This document shows positions 56,172 through 64,000 of a stretch of DNA of 64,000 bases, in pieces. The position numbers and the translations under genes were made by a program. The notes beneath the pieces were generated by a model. That model made no database searches, had not been told where the DNA came from, and worked only from the letters and a program-made list of their open reading frames with translations. Source of the stretch: Agriotes lineatus (Eukaryota > Arthropoda > Insecta > Coleoptera > Elateridae); NCBI GenBank assembly GCA_940337035.1, contig CALNHX010001923.1:124001-188000 (forward strand). The letters are read 5' to 3'. Numbering within the stretch: the first letter of the stretch is position 1; each line of letters starts with the position of its first letter.

Positions 56172-56194
56172 NNNNNNNNNNNNNNNNNNNNNNN
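56172..56194. other. Assembly gap, 23 N
   Basis: A run of 23 N at the junction between the family A array and the long-TIR element. Confidence 0.98.
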
Positions 56195-56210
56195 CACTGA
56201 CGAAATGGTG

Positions 56211-58663
56211 AGTAGAAAGGGGACACTTTTCCCCCACCACTTTTAATTGATTCGCGGATTCGCGGTTTAATTCGCGGTTTTATTCGCGGATTTCGCGGTT
56301 TTATTCGCGGATTGACCTAATTAATTTCGCGGTTTGATCTAATTAATTTCGCGGTTTGATCTAATTAATTTCGCGGTTTGATCTAATTAATTTTCACATG
56401 TGCTACTGAATAAATTACGCAATAGCTTCCGATCAAGTTACGCGGCGGCCATCTTGGATTTCTGGCGGGAATATTTGAAATTTGAATTTTTTCCGATTTT
56501 TTTCTAAGTTTAATTTTTTGAATTTGAATTTCCCGGGGTGTCGGCCATCTTGGTGCGCGCGCACTTCTCACGGCGGTTGTTTTTAAATTTGAATTTTCGC
56601 GGAAATATTTGAAATTGAAACTGGTGGATCTATCTCGCTCTTCGAAGCTGCTGTCTCTCTCTTGCATTCACTCGCGGAAATATTTAAATTTAAAAAAAGC
56701 TATTTGCGTCGGACCCGAGTGGGAATCGAACCCTCTACGTTTGCATACACATTGGGCTCACATCGATCGATGCCTCTAGACCACGGAGCGGTACGGGATT
56801 TAAAGGGTTTGACCGGTGTGCCATCCCGCTTGAGTACCGCTATGCTGTCATATTATAAAATTATTTATTTCCTGAAAATTATAATTAATAACAGATGAAC
56901 TGCATTGTGCATAATTTAGAACCATAGTAATATTTTTAAAAGGCGAAATAATTATTTTAGTCCCTTATATAAATACACGCATTCTGACTATGCTAGCTTT
57001 CTCTTTCAAAGTTTTGACGTCATTGCATAGCGGGCTGTAAATTTTAACCGACAAAATGCATTGTTACCGGGGGATTGTATCTGCTGGAGTTTAGACTTTT
57101 TATAATAGAAATTAAATAAATGAACTGAATCACTCAAATGGGTTATAACGCTCAGGATCAAGCGGTCTCTATTTAATAAATGTGTTTTACAATCAACCAT
57201 TGTTTTATTTGCAGACGGTATAGAAAATCTATTTTATTTTAAATAAACGTTGTACCACACAACCTATTTTTCAAAAATTTAGATTATAAGAATAGGGAAT
57301 GTTTAGCTTATTGTGTTTAAAGGTTGGTACATTTTAAAAAAAAATAGATTTGCAACAGCTTTTGCTGTAATTAGTGCTTTTATTTTTATAATATGAGTGA
57401 CGTGTATGCGTGGATTAACGATATTTCCATCGTTCTCTGCCTGCTATATAGATGGAAATTTCCTCTCGAGTTCTTGGTCAATCGAATATATTCCGGCGAA
57501 ATGCTGTAACATATTTAAATTTATGTTGCTATGCGTGCTTACAAAAAGACGTTATGGAGCAATCAATTAATTGATCTAATTAAATTCGCGGTTGTCAAAT
57601 AATATCAAATTTTAAACTTTGAACACAACAGTTTTAAAATATTGATCGGCTAACATAAAGAAGATATACGTATTGCTTGAGTAAGAAAGAGATAAACATA
57701 GTAGCAAATATTGGAGAAGGCTTGCCTAATTTTAATTATGACATTTGTCAACTAAACATGCCTAGTACTAATAGAAATAATTACTTTATTTTTATAATCT
57801 GCTCTTTTATAATATCGCTGCGGAACTTACGAGACGTTCTTTATGTTTACTTTAGAAACCCTTAACCCTTTTCATTTAAATCGCGAAAGCCGCATAAATA
57901 TATTACTATAAAAAATCGCGAAAAGTGTTGAGTAAATAAATGCAACGCATTGTAAAGCCGTAAAACTTTTAGTTATTGTACGTTTACAAGATGGGTCTTT
58001 TGACAAAGTGGAAGAACCAAACTATGCTATTGTAAATGTACAGATTTTTCACTGTCAATTTGTATATAACAACTTAATGTAAATTGGTATTTGGAACATT
58101 TTAACGAAAACAGCGACTTCTTTCGGCATAAACTGTTTCTTCTCACTACGGAACCCTATTTTATAAGTAAACGTCTGAAATTGTGTCATTATATCGATAA
58201 AAACTGCATTTTAGTTTAAAAAATTCCAATATAAATGCAAACGGACGAAAATAAAACGCAATTAACCACAAAGTAACAATTTTGAATAAAAAAACACAAT
58301 TTCGTTGGAAAAATGTTCTGTTTCACTTAAAATTTTACAAAAACTGACATCATGTCACTTGAAATTATACAAAAAACGACATTTTTATCCACTCTAAGCG
58401 ATAAAAAAATACGCCGTCTCACATAAATTTTAGAAAATCGACAGCATCTCCCATGAAAATTTATAAAAATCGGCATCTTGTCACATTAAATTCTGTAAAA
58501 ACGACAAAAACAATATTTTTTTTACAACTTTCATTGAAAAATAGTAAAATTTACGAAAATACGTCTGTGCTGACGACAAATGAAAATAAATTTGAATAGA
58601 AACACGCAAAAATTACGAAAAGACGTATGTGTTGACCCCAAAGTAACAAAAATTTGAATAAAA
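56211..58663 (+). repeat. Left long terminal inverted repeat
   Basis: 2453 bp, inverse of 60902-63353. Near the tip are four copies of TTCGCGGTTTGATCTAATTAA (about 56320-56393), also found inverted at 63171-63247. The short frames at 56383-56667, 57006-57200 and 57677-57865 recur in the other arm only because the DNA is inverted. Confidence 0.92.
56702..56796 (-). ncRNA. tRNA-like Pol III unit in the left arm
   Basis: Minus strand. A box TGGTCTAGAGG (56783-56773), B box GGTTCGATTCC (56732-56722), then a T run (A run on plus at 56692-56698). The T-loop TTCGATT and closing GGG/CCC pairs are visible, but the acceptor ends do not pair, so it is not a usable tRNA. It is the inverse twin of 62770-62872. 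Confidence 0.5.
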
Positions 58664-59072
58664 GTGAAAAACAAAAGCAGAGTAGAAATATTAGTATTTG
58701 AAGTTATTTTACAGTTACAAAGTGTAAAATTTCAAAAAAATCTCGCTTAGTGGATAAAAATGTCGTTTTTTGTATAATTTCAAGTGACATGATGTCAGTT
58801 TTTGTAAAATTTTAAGTGAAACAGAACATTTTTCCAACGAAATTGTGTTTTTTTATTCAAAATTATGTTACTTTGTGGTTAATTGCGTTTTATTTTCGTC
58901 CGTTTGCATTTATATTGGAATTTTTTGCTCTGATCTCGAGAGAGAATACGGGTTCGATTCCCGTACCTGTCATATTTTTTTTTTATATATTTATTATGAA
59001 AGTCTTGATTTTAAGCTAGTTTATTCACGACGGCTCTACTAGAACAAACGACTAAGCTCCTTTTCGACTAAA
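58664..59072 (+). promoter_or_regulatory. Upstream region of the orphan gene with inverted sub-repeat and tRNA 3'-half
   Basis: 58742-58927 is an inverted copy of 58218-58396 in the adjoining arm and a direct copy of 61167-61348. It is followed by a perfect T-arm (ACGGG TTCGATT CCCGT, 58948-58964) and a ten-T run (58975-58984). This looks like the 3' half of a tRNA with a Pol III terminator, about 90 bp before the ATG. No A box is seen. Confidence 0.5.
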
Positions 59073-59840
59073 ATGGACAAAGAGCGGAAGATGTTGATTG
59101 TATCGCCGGAATTTGTCCAACGTCTTAAGTCTGGCGATGATGCGGAGAAAAATATATTATCACAGCTTGATGACGAAATGCAAAAAGTTTTAAAGTCCAA
59201 ATTAACTGATCACGATAAATGGATCCAGTACAATCAGGTTTTACAACGATTCCTTCATTTCACAAACCAGGCGCGGCAGCCAATCAAAATACCTATTGAA
59301 ACAACCAGTGACAGCCTATCAAATGCCGTTATTTTATCTACACTTCCCAAAACTTTTAAGAAAAAAGCTGAAGTTTTCCTACGCATTTTGAGTACCTCAA
59401 ACGATGTGAGCTGGGATCACAAGGGCACCGTTACTATAAAGGGTGAAATTTTACCGGCGTCTAACATAGTCGATTTAATTCATGACACTCTGCGGCCTCG
59501 AAAAACTATTAATCCACCCGGGCGCCTACAGTTTGCTGAGTACATCAAAGACCTTAACGTTGCTAATGTGCTGCTAGCTAAACCTAAACAGCAAAAGAAG
59601 CCAACCCCGACTGATACTACAGGAAAAACCGAAATGGAAACTGATAACTGCGAGTCCGATTTAGAATATAAATTAAAAACACCAGCTACTCATCCAAGTC
59701 CACATCAAAAAGGTTCAGTCAGAAGAACGCCGATAAGGAAACGCCTCCAAAAAAGGGCCGTTAGAAAAACGCCTCTAAGGCAGATGTCATCAACACCAAA
59801 AACGAAGGGAATTCTAGATTGGGTGCATCTTAAACTTTAA
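59073..59840 (+). CDS. Unknown 255-residue protein of the long-TIR element
   Basis: Start at ATG 59073 in good context (AAAATGG). The frame is intact and alone in the element. Residues 1-70 form a mostly charged, helical-looking block (ILSQLDDEMQKVLK, then KWIQYNQVLQRFLHF). Residues about 85-170 form a second block with STLPKTFKKKAEVFLRIL, VSWDHKGTVTIKGE and SNIVDLIHDTLR, ending PPGRLQFAEYI. The last 60 residues are very basic, with repeated RRTPIRKR and RKTPLRQ, and end LDWVHLKL. There is no transmembrane segment, zinc finger or DDE motif. The two-block plan recalls proteins I associate with Polinton/Maverick-like elements, but I cannot name a family and no reference was checked. The basic tail suggests nucleic-acid binding or nuclear entry (inference). 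Confidence 0.7.
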   Translation: MDKERKMLIVSPEFVQRLKSGDDAEKNILSQLDDEMQKVLKSKLTDHDKWIQYNQVLQRFLHFTNQARQPIKIPIETTSDSLSNAVILSTLPKTFKKKAEVFLRILSTSNDVSWDHKGTVTIKGEILPASNIVDLIHDTLRPRKTINPPGRLQFAEYIKDLNVANVLLAKPKQQKKPTPTDTTGKTEMETDNCESDLEYKLKTPATHPSPHQKGSVRRTPIRKRLQKRAVRKTPLRQMSSTPKTKGILDWVHLKL

Positions 59841-60901
59841 AATTACACAATGAATTTCTGATTTTATTACTTGCAGTCTTTTTAATTTGAAATGTCGTGC
59901 ACCTCAAACTACAGTTTTGTAAATTGCTAGCGAATTTTTAGAAATAAGACATTCTGCTGTACATTTATATTTATATTATTAAGTATTATACGAAATAAGA
60001 ACAATATATTTGTTTATTACAAAGTGTTTGTGTTTTTTATTTCCACTCTGCTTTGTTTTTTTTCTCGAATCTGCAATAATTACAAAGTCTAAAGCTAAAA
60101 TATTAGTATTTGTAGTTATTTTACAGTTACAAAGTGTAAAATTTCAAAAAAATCAATCTACGATTTCATAATAGCGTGATATAATTTAGAAAATTGTGAT
60201 TTCTTTTAATTTTGTGCGATACATTTTATAAAAAAGTGTAAAACATTTGCAAATTTTTCAACGAAATTGTGTGTTTTATTCAGGTTTATGTTAATTTGTG
60301 ATCAACATACATATATTTTGTATAATTTCAAGTGTTATGATGGCAGTTTTGTAAAATTTTAAGTGAAATGAAGGGGCCAGAACATTTTTTCAACAAAATT
60401 ACGTGTTTTTATTCAACTTTATGTTAATTTGCGGACAACATATATATATTTTTCAATGAAATTGCGTGTTTTGGTGGTGTCAGAATATTTTTTTCAACGA
60501 ATTGCGCGTTTTTATTTAAAAATTATGTTAATTTGTGGTCAACATACATATATTTCCGTCAAAAGTATAAGATTTTTTGAATTTTGTTTATCGAAATGAT
60601 TGTGGTAGTAGATTTTTTCAACGAAATTGCTATTTCTTTTAATTTTGAGCGATGCATTTTATAAAAAGTGTAAAACATTTGCAAAATTATGCATAGTTTA
60701 TGTAACATGATGTCGATTTTTGTGAAAATTTATGTGAGATGGCTTGTATTTGCGTGATTTTTGTTCAATTTTCATCGTGTGTTGAATAAAATATCGTTTT
60801 TTGTATAATTTCAAGTGACGTGATGACAGTTTTTGTATAATTTATGTGACATGATGTCGATATTTGCGAAAATTTATGTGAGATGCTGTATGATTGTGTG
60901 A
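59841..60901. repeat. Degenerate direct repeats between the orphan gene and the right arm
   Basis: From about 60140 on, a unit recurs three or more times with drift. It contains TATAATTTCAAGTG, a TGATG(T/G)CAGTTTT word, AATTTTAAGTGAAA, CAACGAAATTG and ATGTTAATTTGTGGTCAACA. It is related to 61167-61348 in the right arm and 58742-58927 left of the gene. No coding sequence. No clear AATAAA close to the gene stop. Confidence 0.6.
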
Positions 60902-63353
60902 TTTTATTCAAATTTTTGTTACTTTGGGGTCAACACATACGTCTTTTCGTAATTTTTGCGTGTTTCTATTCAAATTTATTTTCATTTGTCGTCAGCACAG
61001 ACGTATTTTCGTAAAATTTTACTATTTTTCAATGAAAGTTGTAAAAAAAATATTGTTTTTGTCGTTTTTACAGAATTTAATGTGACAAGATGCCGATTTT
61101 TATAAATTTTCATGGGAGATGCTGTCGATTTTCTAAAATTTATGTGAGACGGCGTATTTTTTTATCGCTTAGTGGATAAAAATGTCGTTTTTTGTATAAT
61201 TTCAAGTGACATGATGTCAGTTTTTGTAAAATTTTAAGTGAAACAGAACATTTTTCCAACGAAATTGTGTTTTTTTATTCAAAATTGTTACTTTGTGGTT
61301 AATTGCGTTTTATTTTCGTCCGTTTGCATTTATATTGGAATTTTTTAAACTAAAATGCAGTTTTTATCGATATAATGACACAATTTCAGACGTTTACTTA
61401 TAAAATAGGGTTCCGTAGTGAGAAGAAACAGTTTATGCCGAAAGAAGTCGCTGTTTTCGTTAAAATGTTCCAAATACCAATTTACATTAAGTTGTTATAT
61501 ACAAATTGACAGTGAAAAATCTGTACATTTACAATAGCATAGTTTGGTTCTTCCACTTTGTCAAAAGACCCATCTTGTAAACGTACAATAACTAAAAGTT
61601 TTACGGCTTTACAATGCGTTGCATTTATTTACTCAACACTTTTCGCGATTTTTTATAGTAATATATTTATGCGGCTTTCGCGATTTAAATGAAAAGGGTT
61701 AAGGGTTTCTAAAGTAAACATAAAGAACGTCTCGTAAGTTCCGCAGCGATATTATAAAAGAGCAGATTATAAAAATAAAGTAATTATTTCTATTAGTACT
61801 AGGCATGTTTAGTTGACAAATGTCATAATTAAAATTAGGCAAGCCTTCTCCAATATTTGCTACTATGTTTATCTCTTTCTTACTCAAGCAATACGTATAT
61901 CTTCTTTATGTTAGCCGATCAATATTTTAAAACTGTTGTGTTCAAAGTTTAAAATTTGATATTATTTGACAACCGCGAATTTAATTAGATCAATTAATTG
62001 ATTGCTCCATAACGTCTTTTTGTAAGCACGCATAGCAACATAAATTTAAATATGTTACAGCATTTCGCCGGAATATATTCGATTGACCAAGAACTCGAGA
62101 GGAAATTTCCATCTATATAGCAGGCAGAGAACGATGGAAATATCGTTAATCCACGCATACACGTCACTCATATTATAAAAATAAAAGCACTAATTACAGC
62201 AAAAGCTGTTGCAAATCTAATTTTTTTTAAAATGTACCAACCTTTAAACACAATAAGCTAAACATTCCCTATTCTTATAATCTAAATTTTTGAAAAATAG
62301 GTTGTGTGGTACAACGTTTATTTAAAATAAAATAGATTTTCTATACCGTCTGCAAATAAAACAATGGTTGATTGTAAAACACATTTATTAAATAGAGACC
62401 GCTTGATCCTGAGCGTTATAACCCATTTGAGTGATTCAGTTCATTTATTTAATTTCTATTATAAAAAGTCTAAACTCCAGCAGATACAATCCCCCGGTAA
62501 CAATGCATTTTGTCGGTTAAAATTTACAGCCCGCTATGCAATGACGTCAAAACTTTGAAAGAGAAAGCTAGCATAGTCAGAATGCGTGTATTTATATAAG
62601 GGACTAAAATAATTATTTCGCCTTTTAAAAATATTACTATGGTTCTAAATTATGCACAATGCAGTTCATCTGTTATTAATTATAATTTTCAGGAAATAAA
62701 TAATTTTATAATATGACAGCATAGCGGTACTCAAGCGGGATGGCACACCGGTCAAACCCTTTAAATCCCGTACCGCTCCGTGGTCTAGAGGCATCGATCG
62801 ATGTGAGCCCAATGTGTATGCAAACGTAGAGGGTTCGATTCCCACTCGGGTCCGACGCAAATAGCTTTTTTTAAATTTAAATATTTCCGCGAGTGAATGC
62901 AAGAGAGAGACAGCAGCTTCGAAGAGCGAGATAGATCCACCAGTTTCAATTTCAAATATTTCCGCGAAAATTCAAATTTAAAAACAACCGCCGTGAGAAG
63001 TGCGCGCGCACCAAGATGGCCGACACCCCGGGAAATTCAAATTCAAAAAATTAAACTTAGAAAAAAATCGGAAAAAATTCAAATTTCAAATATTCCCGCC
63101 AGAAATCCAAGATGGCCGCCGCGTAACTTGATCGGAAGCTATTGCGTAATTTATTCAGTAGCACATGTGAAAATTAATTAGATCAAACCGCGAAATTAAT
63201 TAGATCAAACCGCGAAATTAATTAGATCAAACCGCGAAATTAATTAGGTCAATCCGCGAATAAAACCGCGAAATCCGCGAATAAAACCGCGAATTAAACC
63301 GCGAATCCGCGAATCAATTAAAAGTGGTGGGGGAAAAGTGTCCCCTTTCTACT
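60902..63353 (-). repeat. Right long terminal inverted repeat
   Basis: 2452 bp, inverse of 56211-58663. The arms differ by very few bases (for example an AT present at 58864 in the inner copy but not at 61285). Confidence 0.92.
62770..62872 (+). ncRNA. tRNA-like Pol III unit in the right arm
   Basis: A box TGGTCTAGAGG at 62781-62791, B box GGTTCGATTCC at 62832-62842 and a seven-T terminator at 62866-62872. Start-to-start box spacing is 51 bp, within the Pol III range. Acceptor pairing is missing. It could give a short Pol III transcript or be a tRNA-derived relic fixed in the arm. Confidence 0.5.
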
Positions 63354-64000
63354 CTAGACTAGCTACAGCTAGTACTGCTTCTCTTTGAAAATTATTTTCA
63401 ACCTGTGTGTCCTTCTAAAGCACGCAAATGTGGAAGTTGAATATCTTTTATTGACTGCTGTATCAAAATATTATGATAGTAGATGGTTGGTATACGGCGT
63501 GCTTTTTTTAACTTGTCCACCATAAGTAACTCTTTCATTATTAAATATGGACATTAGGTTAACTGGGGCAAGTGCCAGGACTTTTTAATTATTTGTAGCA
63601 CTTCCAGTTTAACAGCAAATTATGCCAACTTTGGATTTTTAAATGGAACACCCTATGTTTTTGTGAATTTGTTGGATTGGAAACAATTTTAGCTTTAAAA
63701 ACTATTGCACATATGTATACCAAAAATTGTCCCTTATCGAGATACTTAATAAAAATCGTGATCACCTTAAAACAATGTTCACTTATAATTACCCCAATAA
63801 TGAACTCAAAGAGTGCGTTTATAGTTCATTTAAGTGTTTTAATAGCATAGTACAGTTTATTTTTACAAAATTGGTAGCCTTGACATCTTATAATGTCAAA
63901 CATCAAATTGCTGACGATATTTTCAACAATTTCTGGCGCGTTACATAAAAAATCTACATTAATTTTTAAATAAGTTTAATAAAAACATGGAAAACAAAAT
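63354..64000. other. Right flank, no feature recognised
   Basis: AT-rich. The 73-codon frame at 63727-63948 has no recognisable domain. A word AAATGGAACACCCTATG near 63642 resembles ends of common insect repeats, but no boundaries can be set. Confidence 0.4.

Larger units (their letters stand above)
56211..63353. mobile_element. Giant long-TIR element carrying one unknown gene
   Basis: The ends are AGTAGAAAGGGGACACTTTT at 56211 and the exact complement ending ACT at 63353. The inverted arms are 56211-58663 and 60902-63353, about 2.45 kb each and almost identical. The centre holds a 255-residue gene and degenerate direct repeats. Terminal AGT...ACT and the gene layout could fit a shrunken Polinton/Maverick, but no polymerase, integrase, ATPase or protease is present. 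A foldback-type element is the alternative. The 6-mers just outside (ATGGTG and CTAGAC) do not match, so no target duplication is seen. Confidence 0.85.

Noticed and set aside
56700..56800. A functional tRNA gene
   Set aside because: A and B boxes exist, but acceptor pairing and a regular anticodon arm are missing. Kept only as a tRNA-like Pol III unit.
56383..57865. Small frames repeated at 61699-63181
   Set aside because: Mirror images in the two arms of the inverted repeat, with no coding signature.
56211..63353. Firm classification as Polinton/Maverick
   Set aside because: Only the terminal AGT and the style of one protein point there. Diagnostic polymerase and integrase genes and a 6-bp duplication are absent, so it is left as one option.
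63727..63948. Possible 73-residue gene
   Set aside because: No recognisable domain, no context, and AT-rich surroundings. Probably chance.

Overview
The window looks like repeat-rich nuclear DNA of an animal, most likely an arthropod. It is AT-rich, and nearly everything recognisable is a eukaryotic transposable element: PIF/Harbinger, hAT, an IS630-Tc1-mariner element, non-LTR retrotransposons (RTE-like, Jockey-like), a tRNA-derived SINE, Ty3/Gypsy LTR elements and a giant long-TIR element. The one visible intron is 60 bp. I see no host gene, rRNA, operon or CRISPR array, and I cannot name the species.

Left third (1-24155), from the left: a decayed arm of the long-TIR family (1-823), a SINE with target-site duplications (2580-2914), a non-autonomous hAT-like element (3102-3803), another interspersed repeat (4358-5035), and a PIF/Harbinger element (6463-9790) whose transposase gene was broken by a hAT element (7724-8592). 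Then comes a nearly intact IS630-Tc1-mariner element with a very long D-to-E spacing (10970-13021), carrying a hairpin MITE near its right end. After it lie a LINE relic (14940-15780), a 5'-truncated RTE-like LINE (17985-19462) and a Jockey-like relic that lost most of ORF2 (19545-21360).

Middle (24156-56171): a nest of Ty3/Gypsy elements, all coding on the minus strand. Family A forms a tandem array LTR-internal-LTR-internal-LTR (LTR starts at 24156, 33333 and 56074) in which the middle LTR is shared. Internal copy A1 is interrupted by an RTE-like LINE (29143-30636). Internal copy A2 is interrupted by a complete, young family B element (36849-51522). A1 and A2 share three nonsense codons, so they descend from one already dead copy. 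Family B has 1668-bp LTRs that are almost identical, open gag and pol, and a 4860-bp internal tandem duplication. Both families place a GGGAAAC slippery heptamer in the gag/pol overlap, in the correct frame for a -1 shift.

Right (56172-64000): a 23-N gap, then a 7.1-kb element (56211-63353) with almost perfect 2.45-kb terminal inverted repeats. Its only clear gene is a 255-residue protein (59073-59840). Each arm carries a Pol III tRNA-like unit (A box, B box, T run). This is the least explained object in the window. It may be a deletion derivative of a Polinton/Maverick-like element, or a foldback-type element with a captured gene.

Inferred order of events: family A inserted and gathered nonsense mutations, then duplicated in tandem. 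The RTE-like LINE and family B inserted later, one into each internal copy. The B internal duplication is the most recent event, or else an assembly artefact.
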